DNA of 64,000 nt from Tsuneonella amylolytica (lineage in GTDB: Bacteria; Pseudomonadota; Alphaproteobacteria; Sphingomonadales; Sphingomonadaceae). The stretch spans positions 1,674,001 through 1,738,000 of the forward strand of contig NZ_CP032570.1 of NCBI RefSeq assembly GCF_003626915.1. Reading direction: 5' to 3'. The position numbers and the translations under genes are program-made. The notes beneath the pieces are model-generated. The model ran no database searches. It saw only the letters and a list, made by a program, of their open reading frames with translations, and was not told the DNA's origin. Below, in pieces: positions 40,152-47,736 of this stretch. Each line of letters begins with the position of its first letter. Position 1 is the first letter of the stretch.

Positions 40152-42614
40152 ATGAGTGATCGCGTGCCCCCCGAAATCGAGAACTGGTTCGCGGGTCGGG
40201 GCTGGCGGGTGAGGCGCCACCAAGCCGAGATGCTCGCCGCCAGCGATGCCGGACGTCATGCCTTGCTCGTCGCCGACACGGGCGCCGGCAAGACGCTGGC
40301 GGGTTTCCTGCCGACCCTCGCGGCATTCTCCCCCAGCCGCGGGAATGTGCCGGGCGAGGGCATTCACACGCTCTACGTCAGTCCGCTCAAGGCCCTGGCC
40401 CACGACGTCCAGCGCAACCTCATCGCGCCGATCGAGGAGATGGGCCTGCCGATCCGGGTCGAGACCCGCAGCGGTGACACCCCGTCCGACCGCAAAAAGC
40501 GACAGCGCCTGAAACCGCCTCACGTCATGCTCACCACACCCGAGAGCCTGTCGCTGTTGCTGAGCTATCCCGACAGCCTGACGCTGTTCGCCGGCCTCAA
40601 GCGGATCGTCATCGACGAAATTCACGCTTTCGCCACCGGCAAGCGCGGCGACCTGCTCGCGCTGGCGCTCGGTCGCTTGCAGGCCATATCGCCCGGACTT
40701 AAGCGCGCCGCGCTCAGCGCCACGCTCGCCAATCCGGAAGGGTTTCGCGAATGGCTGGCGCCGTGGGGGGAAATCGATGCGGTCGACCTCGTCATCGGCG
40801 AACCGGGTGCCCCGGCCGAAGTGGAGATCCTTCTGCCGCAGGAGGAGCGCGTGCCGTGGGGCGGGCACGCGGCGACATGGTCCATCCCGCAGCTCTACGA
40901 GGAGATCAAGCGCAACCGCACGACGCTGATCTTTACCAACACGCGGTTCCTTGCCGAATACATCTTCCAGAACCTGTGGGATGCGAACGAGGACACTTTG
41001 CCCATCGGCGTACACCACGGTTCCCTCAGCACCGAGGCACGGCGGAAGGTGGAGGGGGCGATGGCCCGGGGGGAGCTGCGCGCGCTCGTGGCCACCGCCA
41101 GCCTCGATCTCGGTATCGACTGGGGCGACATCGACCTCGTCGTGCAGATGGGCGCGCCCAAGGGGTCCTCGCGCCTGTTGCAACGCATCGGCCGCGCCAA
41201 CCACCGGCTCGACCAGCCCAGCCGCGCGATCCTGGTGCCCGGCAACCGCTTCGAGTTCCTCGAAGCGACCGCCGCCAAGGAAGCGGTGGACGAGGGTCAG
41301 CGCGACGGCGAGGACTTCCGACCCGGCGGGCTCGACGTGCTGGCTCAGCATGTCATGGCCTGCGCCTGCGCCGGACCGTTCGACGAGGATAAATTGCTCG
41401 CCGAGGTGCGGTCGAGCCTCGCCTATGCCTGGCTCTCGCCGGCGGACTGGGAGCGCGTGCTCACCTTCGTCGCGACCGGCGGCTATGCCCTGAAAGCCTA
41501 TGACAAGTTCCGCCGCATCGTGAAGGATGAGGGCGAGGCCGGCCATGCGGTCTGGCGTCTTGCCCATCCCGAGCACGCGGCGCGGCACCGATTGAATGCG
41601 GGCATCATCGTCGACAGCGAAATGCTCGACGTGCGGTTCAAGAACGGCCGGTCGCTCGGCAAGGTGGAAGAACGCTTCGCCGCGTCGCTGAGCCCCGGCG
41701 ACACGTTCCAGTTCGCCGGGATCAACCTCGAGGTCGAGCGGATCAAGGACATGGAACTGACCGTTCGCGCCAGCAGCAAGGCGGCGATCATCCCGAGCTA
41801 TGGCGGGCAGCGCCTGCCACTCACGACGCATCTGGCCGACCGGGTGCGCGAAATGCTGATCGATCGCAGCGGCTGGGCGCGCTTTCCCGACGACGTGCGC
41901 GAATGGCTGGAGGTGCAGGACTGGCGATCGTCGATGCCGGGGCCGGGCACGCTGCTGGTGGAGAGCTTCCCGCACGGGCAGAAGCAGTACCAGGTCTACT
42001 ACACATTCATCGGGTGGAACGCGAACCAGAGCCTCGGGATGCTCGTGACCAAGCGGATGGAAGACCGCGGCATGATGCCGCTCGGCTTCAACGCCAACGA
42101 TTACTGCCTTGCCGTGTGGAGCGTGAAGCCCGTCGCAGATCCCGCGCCGCTGCTCTCACCCGACATTCTGCAGGACGAGTTCATCGAGTGGGTGCAGAAT
42201 TCGCATCTCCTGCGGCGTGCATTCCGCGAGGTCGCGGTGATCGGCGGACTGGTCGAACGGCAGCATCCGGGAAAGAAGAAAACCGGCAAGCAGGTGACCT
42301 TTTCGACCGACCTTATCTACGATGTGCTCCGCAAGTACGAGCCGGACCATGTTCTCCTCGAAGCGGCATGGGCCGATGCGCGCACGCGGATGACTGACAT
42401 CGGGCGATTGGGGGACCTGCTCGATCGGGCTGCCAGTGAGCTGGTCCACGTCGAGCTCGACCGGGTCAGCCCGTTGGCGGTACCGGTGATGACGCTGATC
42501 GGCCGCGAGCGGATGCCGGAGGGAGCGGCGGACGACGAGCTGTTGTTGGAGGCCGAAACGCTGGCAAGTGCCGCGATGCGGGTAGACGATCGGATCGAAG
42601 ACACCGATCAGTAG
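40152..42614 (+). CDS. Ligase-associated DNA damage response DEXH-box helicase (Lhr-like)
   Basis: An 820-aa SF2 helicase. Motifs in order: Q-like WRVRRHQAEMLAASDAG, Walker A VADTGAGKTLAGFL, motif II VIDEIHAFATGKRGDLL, LSATLANPEGFREWL, motif V region TASLDLGIDWGDIDLVVQMG, and motif VI RLLQRIGRANHRLDQPSRA. A long C-terminal domain follows as in Lhr-core proteins. In many bacteria this gene is clustered with a DNA ligase, an MBL-fold exonuclease and a phosphoesterase; none is adjacent here. The stop overlaps a convergent gene by 7 nt. Confidence 0.92.
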   Translation: MSDRVPPEIENWFAGRGWRVRRHQAEMLAASDAGRHALLVADTGAGKTLAGFLPTLAAFSPSRGNVPGEGIHTLYVSPLKALAHDVQRNLIAPIEEMGLPIRVETRSGDTPSDRKKRQRLKPPHVMLTTPESLSLLLSYPDSLTLFAGLKRIVIDEIHAFATGKRGDLLALALGRLQAISPGLKRAALSATLANPEGFREWLAPWGEIDAVDLVIGEPGAPAEVEILLPQEERVPWGGHAATWSIPQLYEEIKRNRTTLIFTNTRFLAEYIFQNLWDANEDTLPIGVHHGSLSTEARRKVEGAMARGELRALVATASLDLGIDWGDIDLVVQMGAPKGSSRLLQRIGRANHRLDQPSRAILVPGNRFEFLEATAAKEAVDEGQRDGEDFRPGGLDVLAQHVMACACAGPFDEDKLLAEVRSSLAYAWLSPADWERVLTFVATGGYALKAYDKFRRIVKDEGEAGHAVWRLAHPEHAARHRLNAGIIVDSEMLDVRFKNGRSLGKVEERFAASLSPGDTFQFAGINLEVERIKDMELTVRASSKAAIIPSYGGQRLPLTTHLADRVREMLIDRSGWARFPDDVREWLEVQDWRSSMPGPGTLLVESFPHGQKQYQVYYTFIGWNANQSLGMLVTKRMEDRGMMPLGFNANDYCLAVWSVKPVADPAPLLSPDILQDEFIEWVQNSHLLRRAFREVAVIGGLVERQHPGKKKTGKQVTFSTDLIYDVLRKYEPDHVLLEAAWADARTRMTDIGRLGDLLDRAASELVHVELDRVSPLAVPVMTLIGRERMPEGAADDELLLEAETLASAAMRVDDRIEDTDQ

Positions 42615-43129
42615 GCAACCACGTCGCATGTGCGCGGCGAAGGGAAGCGGAACTCGCGTATGTCGGGTGGTGCTTCGAACCGGCGGTACCGTCCGGTGTC
42701 CGCAAAGCGGAAGCAGCGGTCGATAAGGCCCGCCTCCCGAACGATACCGAGTATGGCGAGCGCCGAGGCGTAGGCGACATCCGGGGACGGGTCGAACAGG
42801 AGGGTGGGCTGCGGGTTCTGCGAGTGGGTCTGCAGGAGGATGGCGCGCAGTTCGATGCGGTCGACGGTTTCGCCATTCCAGCGGACCGTGCCGTCGCGGT
42901 CGATCGCCAACCTGTTGTAGGCGGGCGAAAGGACGCCGATGTGATCAGGCGGGACAGGTATCGGCAGGTTGACCAGGAGCGCATGCGATACGGGCGGCCT
43001 GAGGGCGGCGAAGACGAGGGTCATCGTGAGGAGGACGCCAGCGAGGGGCGCCAATCCCAGCGTCGATATCGGACGTCCGTGATCGAACGCCGGGCGATGC
43101 GTAAAACTTGACGTCCGGGCGGTGGGCAT
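42608..43129 (-). CDS. Divergent ExbD-like protein lacking the channel aspartate
   Basis: A 173-aa protein one base downstream of an ExbD gene. It keeps the ExbD layout: short N-terminus, one TM (about 26-48), then a periplasmic domain with VNLPIPVPPDHIGVLSP, DRDGTVRWNGETVDRIELRA and LAILGIVREAGLIDRCFRF. These align with the equivalent parts of the two upstream ExbDs. In the TM the usual TTPLIDVLLVLL reads LAPLAGVLLTMTL, so the proton-carrying Asp is Gly. It may be a non-conducting partner or a decaying duplicate. Confidence 0.7.
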   Translation of the reverse strand: MPTARTSSFTHRPAFDHGRPISTLGLAPLAGVLLTMTLVFAALRPPVSHALLVNLPIPVPPDHIGVLSPAYNRLAIDRDGTVRWNGETVDRIELRAILLQTHSQNPQPTLLFDPSPDVAYASALAILGIVREAGLIDRCFRFADTGRYRRFEAPPDIREFRFPSPRTCDVVAY

Positions 43130-43130
43130 C

Positions 43131-43610
43131 TCAGTCGGAACGGGCGGCTGGTCGGGGGAAGTCCCGGAAGGCTTCGTTGCCGACGAAACCGAATTTGGTC
43201 ACCCCGCTGGCCTTCACGATGGACAAAGCGTGCGCGGCGGCGTCGTAGCTTGCGCCGGCCGCGGGCGCGAACTGGAGCTCGGGCTCCACGGGCAGGCGGC
43301 GGGTCGCGGCGAGCGTGGACGAGAGGGCGCCTTCCGCTATCGGCGCTCCATTCCAGAGAAGTGTATCGTCGTTGTCGATCGACAGCCGGTTTCGAACCGG
43401 GTCCACCGAAACAGCCTCGCAATCCGCTCCGCAAGTTGGGAGATCGACCGCGAGCGAATGCGTCGCGGCGGGGATCGTGATCACGAGCATGACGAGCAGA
43501 ACAAGAAGCACGTCGATCAGCGGCGTCGTGTTGATGTCTGCGAGTGGTTGTTCCGGCCCGATCTCGACTGATGACGTCCGGCGCGATGCCGCCCAGGTCA
43601 ATGTACTCAT
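43131..43610 (-). CDS. ExbD/TolR-family biopolymer transport protein (third copy)
   Basis: A 159-aa ExbD. The N-terminal LADINTTPLIDVLLVLLVML keeps the TM aspartate. The periplasmic part has VDPVRNRLSIDNDDTLLWNG and ends GVTKFGFVGNEAFRDFPRPA, nearly the same as the tail of the preceding exbD, so it is a duplicate. It carries a CGADC pair after the TM, unlike its sister. ATG 43610 has a strong AAGGAGG site. It is separated from exbD-2 by a terminator and has its own putative promoter. Confidence 0.88.
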   Translation of the reverse strand: MSTLTWAASRRTSSVEIGPEQPLADINTTPLIDVLLVLLVMLVITIPAATHSLAVDLPTCGADCEAVSVDPVRNRLSIDNDDTLLWNGAPIAEGALSSTLAATRRLPVEPELQFAPAAGASYDAAAHALSIVKASGVTKFGFVGNEAFRDFPRPAARSD

Positions 43611-43642
43611 GGCGATCCTCCTTGAATCAAGGCGGGGACGTT

Positions 43643-43670
43643 ATGATACATTATCTCGCAAGCATTGCAA
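43643..43670 (-). promoter_or_regulatory. Putative promoter of the two distal exbD-like genes
   Basis: Minus-strand TTGCAA (43670-43665), a 16-nt spacer and TATCAT (43648-43643), about 33 nt upstream of the ATG at 43610. The -10 region lies in an AT-rich patch, GATAATGTATCATAAC on the minus strand, which contains GATA/TATC half-sites and could bind a repressor. Prediction from pattern only. Confidence 0.5.
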
Positions 43671-43734
43671 CCCCAAGCCCGGTTTGTTGAAAGGGCGCTC
43701 AGGTAAGCCGGTGGGAGACGCTCGGTTTTACAGC

Positions 43735-43770
43735 AAAAGAAAAAGGGGGGCGGATTGCTCCGCCCCCCTT
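43735..43770 (-). terminator. Rho-independent terminator after exbD-2
   Basis: A perfect 12-bp stem, 43743-43754 with 43759-43770 (AAGGGGGGCGGA/TCCGCCCCCCTT), and a 4-nt loop. The A-rich 43735-43742 gives a U-rich tail on the minus transcript. It lies 22 nt after exbD-2, closing the tonB-exbB-exbD-exbD unit. Confidence 0.85.
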
Positions 43771-43792
43771 GAGATGTCCCTGCGCCCGAAGC

Positions 43793-44227
43793 TTACTTGG
43801 CGAAATCGCGGTACTTCTCGTTGCCGACGAAGCCGAACTTCGAAACACCGGATCCCTTGATCACGTTCAGCACGCGGATCGAGAGGTCGTAGCTGGCCTG
43901 CTGATCGGGTTCGAACTGCAGTTCCGGCTCGGGCGTGATCGCCTTGGTGGCTTCGAGATTGCGGACCAGTTCCCCGTCGTTGATCGGGGTGCCGTTCCAC
44001 AGGATCTCGTCGGTCGGGCTGAGCACGATCTTGTTTTTGATCGGATCGATCATGTCCGGCGGCGGCGGTGTGTTGTTGGGCACCGGGAGGTCGATGTCGA
44101 CCGAGTGCGTAGCCACCGGAATGGTAATGATGAACATGATCAGGAGCACGAGCATGACGTCGATCAGCGGCGTCGTGTTCATCTCCATCATCGGCGAGCC
44201 ATCGTCCTTGCCGCCTGACATTGCCAT
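43793..44227 (-). CDS. exbD: Biopolymer transport protein ExbD (second copy)
   Basis: A 144-aa canonical ExbD. The N-terminal MMEMNTTPLIDVMLVLLIMF holds the essential TM aspartate; the periplasmic domain has DPIKNKIVLSPTDEILWNGT and ends GVSKFGFVGNEKYRDFAK. With ExbB it forms the proton channel that energises TonB. It lies 44 nt after exbD-1 and just before a strong terminator. A Pro-rich NNTPPPPDM follows the TM. Confidence 0.94.
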   Translation of the reverse strand: MAMSGGKDDGSPMMEMNTTPLIDVMLVLLIMFIITIPVATHSVDIDLPVPNNTPPPPDMIDPIKNKIVLSPTDEILWNGTPINDGELVRNLEATKAITPEPELQFEPDQQASYDLSIRVLNVIKGSGVSKFGFVGNEKYRDFAK

Positions 44228-44271
44228 GCTGGTTTACTCCTGAATTCGTGTCTGTCTCGAACCGTCCGGCC

Positions 44272-44805
44272 TCAGCCGTTCGGATCGACCGGGTTCGAGA
44301 TGAAGCCGACGGTGGGGTAGCCCGCCGCCTGCACGTTGTAGATCGTTCCCGCGACGCAGCGCCACGGCGCGTTCACGTCGCCGCGGATGTGCACCTGAGG
44401 CACGTCCTCGGGGTTCTTCATCAGTTCTTCCGGCCCGCCCGCAGCCTGGACGATTGCGTCGAGACGATCGAACGACTGATCGTAGAGTTCCTTGGAATCG
44501 ACCGGGGTGGTGTTGTTGAAGTAGACCCGGCACTGGCCGTTCCGCGAAGCGCCGGTGTAACCCGGTTCACCCGCGCTGCGGCCGGCATCGTCGGTCGTGC
44601 TGACGGTCAGCAGCAGGTTCTCCACCTTGTCCTTCGATTCGGTCGAAGGCATGACGGGAATCTTCAGCTTCTCGATCGTCTGGATGGCGATCGGAACCGC
44701 AATCAGGAAGATGATCAGGAGAACCAGCATCACGTCGACGAGCGGCGTGGTGTTGATGTCCGACATCGGGGTCTCGACTCCACCGCCGCCTGCGGAAATA
44801 GCCAT
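44272..44805 (-). CDS. exbD: Biopolymer transport protein ExbD (first copy)
   Basis: A 177-aa ExbD with MSDINTTPLVDVMLVLLIIF (TM aspartate kept) and a larger periplasmic domain than its sisters, containing NLLLTVSTTDDAGRSAGEPG and PQVHIRGDVNAPWRCVAGTI. It ends GYPTVGFISNPVDPNG. Having two different ExbDs after one ExbB is common in TonB systems of alphaproteobacteria. It follows exbB by 83 nt. Confidence 0.93.
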   Translation of the reverse strand: MAISAGGGGVETPMSDINTTPLVDVMLVLLIIFLIAVPIAIQTIEKLKIPVMPSTESKDKVENLLLTVSTTDDAGRSAGEPGYTGASRNGQCRVYFNNTTPVDSKELYDQSFDRLDAIVQAAGGPEELMKNPEDVPQVHIRGDVNAPWRCVAGTIYNVQAAGYPTVGFISNPVDPNG

Positions 44806-44888
44806 GGGCTTCCTATCCTATCTCGTTCTTGCGTATTCTTGCGGATGGGCGGGGGGCAGCCGGCGGGCGGCCCCCCATCCGTATCCGA

Positions 44889-45701
44889 TCAGGCCTTCGT
44901 CGTGGTCGTCGTCGTGGTACCGGCGGCCGGACGCGAGGCCGGGGCGGTTGCGGCGGCCTTGCCGGCCTGCTGCGTCGAGGTGGCGGTCATCACCGCGGGG
45001 CGCACCGCACCGCGCGAGTTGATGTTGGCCAGCACGTCGGTCGAGAAGCCCGAGAGCAGCTCGGCGATGCGCTTGTTACGCGCCTGCAGCCAGTTGTAGG
45101 CGAGCACCGCGGGCACCGCCACGAGAAGGCCGATCGCGGTCATGATGAGCGCTTCGCCGACCGGGCCGGCGACCTTGTCGATCGAGGCCGAACCGGCAAG
45201 GCCGATGTTGATAAGCGCGCGGTAGATGCCGATAACCGTGCCGAGCAGGCCGACGAACGGAGCGGTCGCACCCACGGTCGCGAGGAACGGCAGGCCGCCC
45301 GCGAGCTTGGCGTTGATCGACGCTTCCGAACGGGCGAGCGAGCCGTGGAGCCAGTCGTGCGCTTCCATGGCGTCGGTCATCTTGCCGTGCGATTCCTCGG
45401 CCGACAGACCGTCGTCGACGAGCTGGCGCCAGGCGCTGTTCTTGTCGAGCTTGCCGGCGCCTTCGCGCAGCGAGTTGGCGCGCCAGAAGTTCGTGCGAAC
45501 CTGCTTGTACTGGTTCATGATCTTCTGCTGTTCGATCCACTTGGTGATGAGGATGTAGAACGAGCCGACCGACATGATGACGAGAATGGCGAAAATCGAC
45601 CAGGCGATCACGCCGCCCTGTTCCATCGCTTCGATGAAGCCGAATTGGTTGGCCGGAGCGGCCGTGCCGTTTGCCGCCGCAGCGAGAAGTTCAATGTACA
45701 T
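44889..45701 (-). CDS. exbB: Biopolymer transport protein ExbB (MotA/TolQ/ExbB family)
   Basis: A 270-aa three-helix membrane protein forming the proton-channel body. An N-terminal helix lies near residues 30-50 (IAWSIFAILVIMSVGSFYIL). The family core follows: GGLPFLATVGATAPFVGLLG, TVIGIYRALINIGLAGSASI and GEALIMTAIGLLVAVPAVLA. The C-terminus is low complexity, with an Ala-rich stretch ending in a run of seven Thr. It lies between tonB and exbD in one operon. Confidence 0.95.
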   Translation of the reverse strand: MYIELLAAAANGTAAPANQFGFIEAMEQGGVIAWSIFAILVIMSVGSFYILITKWIEQQKIMNQYKQVRTNFWRANSLREGAGKLDKNSAWRQLVDDGLSAEESHGKMTDAMEAHDWLHGSLARSEASINAKLAGGLPFLATVGATAPFVGLLGTVIGIYRALINIGLAGSASIDKVAGPVGEALIMTAIGLLVAVPAVLAYNWLQARNKRIAELLSGFSTDVLANINSRGAVRPAVMTATSTQQAGKAAATAPASRPAAGTTTTTTTKA

Positions 45702-45746
45702 TAGCGAAGTCCTCTCAAGGAAATTGAAATTTGGAACAGCCCGGAG

Positions 45747-46436
45747 TTACTCCGGAATCTGCCACCGCACCGTGTTGCTGTAATTGCTGCCGACCTTGGC
45801 GCCGGTCGTGTCCGTGGCCGGATTGAAGCGGGCGCGGCGCTGAATGAGCGAGCATGTCGCATCCTTCAGCGGCTGCGGCGCGCTGCCGCCTGTCACGTTG
45901 CACGATTCGACCTGTCCATTGGCTCCGACGCGGAGCGCGAAACTGACCGTGCCCGAGTATTCGGAGTTGATCCACGACGAGCGGTAGTCCGAATCCGACA
46001 GCCAGCTGCCGGGGCTGCCGCGAACGGTCGCGGGCTTCGCGACGGCCGGAGGCGGCGGGGGCGGCGGGGGTGCCGGCGGCGGCGGGGGCGGCGCGACGGG
46101 GGCCGGCGGCGGCACGCGCAGCACCGGCGGTGCGGGCGGCGGGATCGTCGGCTGGGTCTGGATCGGCGGCGGTGCCGGCGCAATGTTGATCGGCGGCGGC
46201 GGCGCGACCGGAGGCGGCGGCGCCACTTCCTTCGGCTGCTCGGGCGGCGGCGGCTCGTCCTCGGGCGGCGGCGGCGGCTCCTCGATGTCCACCGTCGTTA
46301 CGCGTTCGACGGCTTTTTTGATCGCCGAGTAGGCGAGCCCCGTCACGAGCGCGTATCCGATGGCGACGTGAATCAGGGCAACGATGACAATCGCGATAAT
46401 GCGATTGGAACTCATCTGTTGGTCAGCGTAGGCCAT
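45747..46436 (-). CDS. tonB: Energy transducer TonB
   Basis: A 229-aa protein spanning the periplasm to energise outer-membrane receptors. The N-terminal anchor is IIAIVIVALIHVAIGYALV (about 13-31). A long Pro-rich linker follows (about 50-135, with PPPPEDEPPPPEQPKEVAPP and poly-Pro runs). The C-terminal TonB domain contains GTVSFALRVGANGQVESCNV and RRARFNPATDTTGAKV. It is the first gene of the unit; the receptors it serves are not in the window. Confidence 0.94.
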   Translation of the reverse strand: MAYADQQMSSNRIIAIVIVALIHVAIGYALVTGLAYSAIKKAVERVTTVDIEEPPPPPEDEPPPPEQPKEVAPPPPVAPPPPINIAPAPPPIQTQPTIPPPAPPVLRVPPPAPVAPPPPPPAPPPPPPPPAVAKPATVRGSPGSWLSDSDYRSSWINSEYSGTVSFALRVGANGQVESCNVTGGSAPQPLKDATCSLIQRRARFNPATDTTGAKVGSNYSNTVRWQIPE

Positions 46437-46781
46437 TCAGTCGCATCACTCCATCGTCAGAACCAGGTCTGCGCACCCGGTCGAACAACGCGAGGGGTCG
46501 GCGCGAATCGATCTCGCCGCGCCCCACGCAATCCCAAAATTCCACCCTGCCGGCCCATCGATCGCGACGGCCGAAGCCAACGCCGGATCCCCGATGACCC
46601 GGCCGCGGGCCTGTCCGGTTGTTGCTTTTATGATAGCCGGACATGCAAGGCCTTAACCGGACAGGAAACCCCAAGCAAACGCTTTTACGGTTAACTGCCA
46701 ATTCAGTCCTCGACCGCTCAAACGGCAAACTATGCGAGATGGTTTCCATTCGTTCCGTCAGGCTCTAGCGAGGCGCCCGTT
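46437..46781. other. 345-bp divergent intergenic region, tonB / exported protein
   Basis: No credible gene on either strand. The half nearer 46782 is AT-richer (ttgcttttatgatagcc, cttttacggttaactgcc). On the minus strand a TATCAT hexamer (46635-46630) could be a -10 for tonB, preceded by a poor -35 (TTAAGG, 15-nt gap). The half nearer tonB is GC-rich, implying a leader of nearly 200 nt if that promoter is right. Nothing firmer can be said. Confidence 0.4.
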
Positions 46782-47657
46782 ATGACACAGCACCCATTTT
46801 CCATTTGCGCCCGCGGCGTTCTCGCCGGTCTTGCCCTATCCCTCGCAGCAGCGGGATTGGCGCAAGGTCAGAGTGCCGTCACCGCCGCCGGCGCGCCCAC
46901 CTATGCCGACCTCGCCGACCTGTCGGATGCGGCCGATCTGGTCGTCCACGCGAAGATCCGGAAGGCGATCACGGTTCCGGCCGAACGCGCCGCTTCGGTC
47001 GCCCCAAACCATGCGCGCATCTATGTCGAAGCCGAAACAGTCGCGCTGATCGCCGGCAACGCACCGCTAGGCGAATCGCTTCGGTACCTCGTCGACGTGC
47101 CGCTCGATGCGCGGGGCAAGGTGCCAAAGCTGAAGAAAGCGGAAGTCGTCCTGTTCGGGCGCACCGTGCGCGGGAAGCCCGGCGAATTGCAACTCGTCGG
47201 CCCGCAGGCGCAGCTGCCGTGGACCCCGGCGCTCGAGGCGCGGTTGCGTCCCATTCTGGGCGAGCTCGCGGCCGCCGACGCCCCGCCCGCGGTGACCGGG
47301 GTGCGCGATGCGCTGTCGGTGCCCGGCACGCTCGCCGGCGAATCCGAGACGCAGGTGTTCCTGTCGACCCGAAGCGGCGATCCGGTATCGCTGACCGTCG
47401 TCCGGCGGCCGAGCATGGCGCCGGTGTGGGGTGTGTCGTTCTCCGAGATCGTGGACCAGGCGGCGCGTCCGCCCGCGCGCGATACGCTGGCCTGGTACCG
47501 CCTCGCCTGCTTCCTGCCGGCGGCTCTCCCGTCGCAGGCCAATCTCGCCAGCGCGCCTGCCGACCGGGCCCGGGCGACCGCCGACTACGCGTTCGTGATG
47601 CGCGAGCTCGGATCGTGTCCGCGCAGCTTCGCAGCCGCCCCCGTGGCTTCGCGATAG
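46782..47657 (+). CDS. Exported protein of unknown function, 291 aa
   Basis: A signal peptide is clear (GVLAGLALSLAAAGLAQGQS, cleavage after AQG likely near residue 29). The mature part has repeated DLSDAADLVVHAKIRKAITV-like segments, an Ala/Leu-rich composition and a single Cys pair near the end (CFLPAALP and LGSCPRSF). No catalytic motif or named domain is recognised. It stands alone between the divergent tonB operon and hom. Confidence 0.75.
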   Translation: MTQHPFSICARGVLAGLALSLAAAGLAQGQSAVTAAGAPTYADLADLSDAADLVVHAKIRKAITVPAERAASVAPNHARIYVEAETVALIAGNAPLGESLRYLVDVPLDARGKVPKLKKAEVVLFGRTVRGKPGELQLVGPQAQLPWTPALEARLRPILGELAAADAPPAVTGVRDALSVPGTLAGESETQVFLSTRSGDPVSLTVVRRPSMAPVWGVSFSEIVDQAARPPARDTLAWYRLACFLPAALPSQANLASAPADRARATADYAFVMRELGSCPRSFAAAPVASR

Positions 47658-47736
47658 TATCTCTTTCTTGGTCCATCGAAGCGCTCTGACCTAGGAGCGG
47701 CCTCCGACTGGAGGACTTGAAGATGGGTACACGGCG

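Noticed and set aside
46021-46330. Simple-sequence repeat (ggcggcgg runs) as a DNA repeat element
   Set aside because: It encodes the Pro-rich linker of TonB, a normal feature of that protein.
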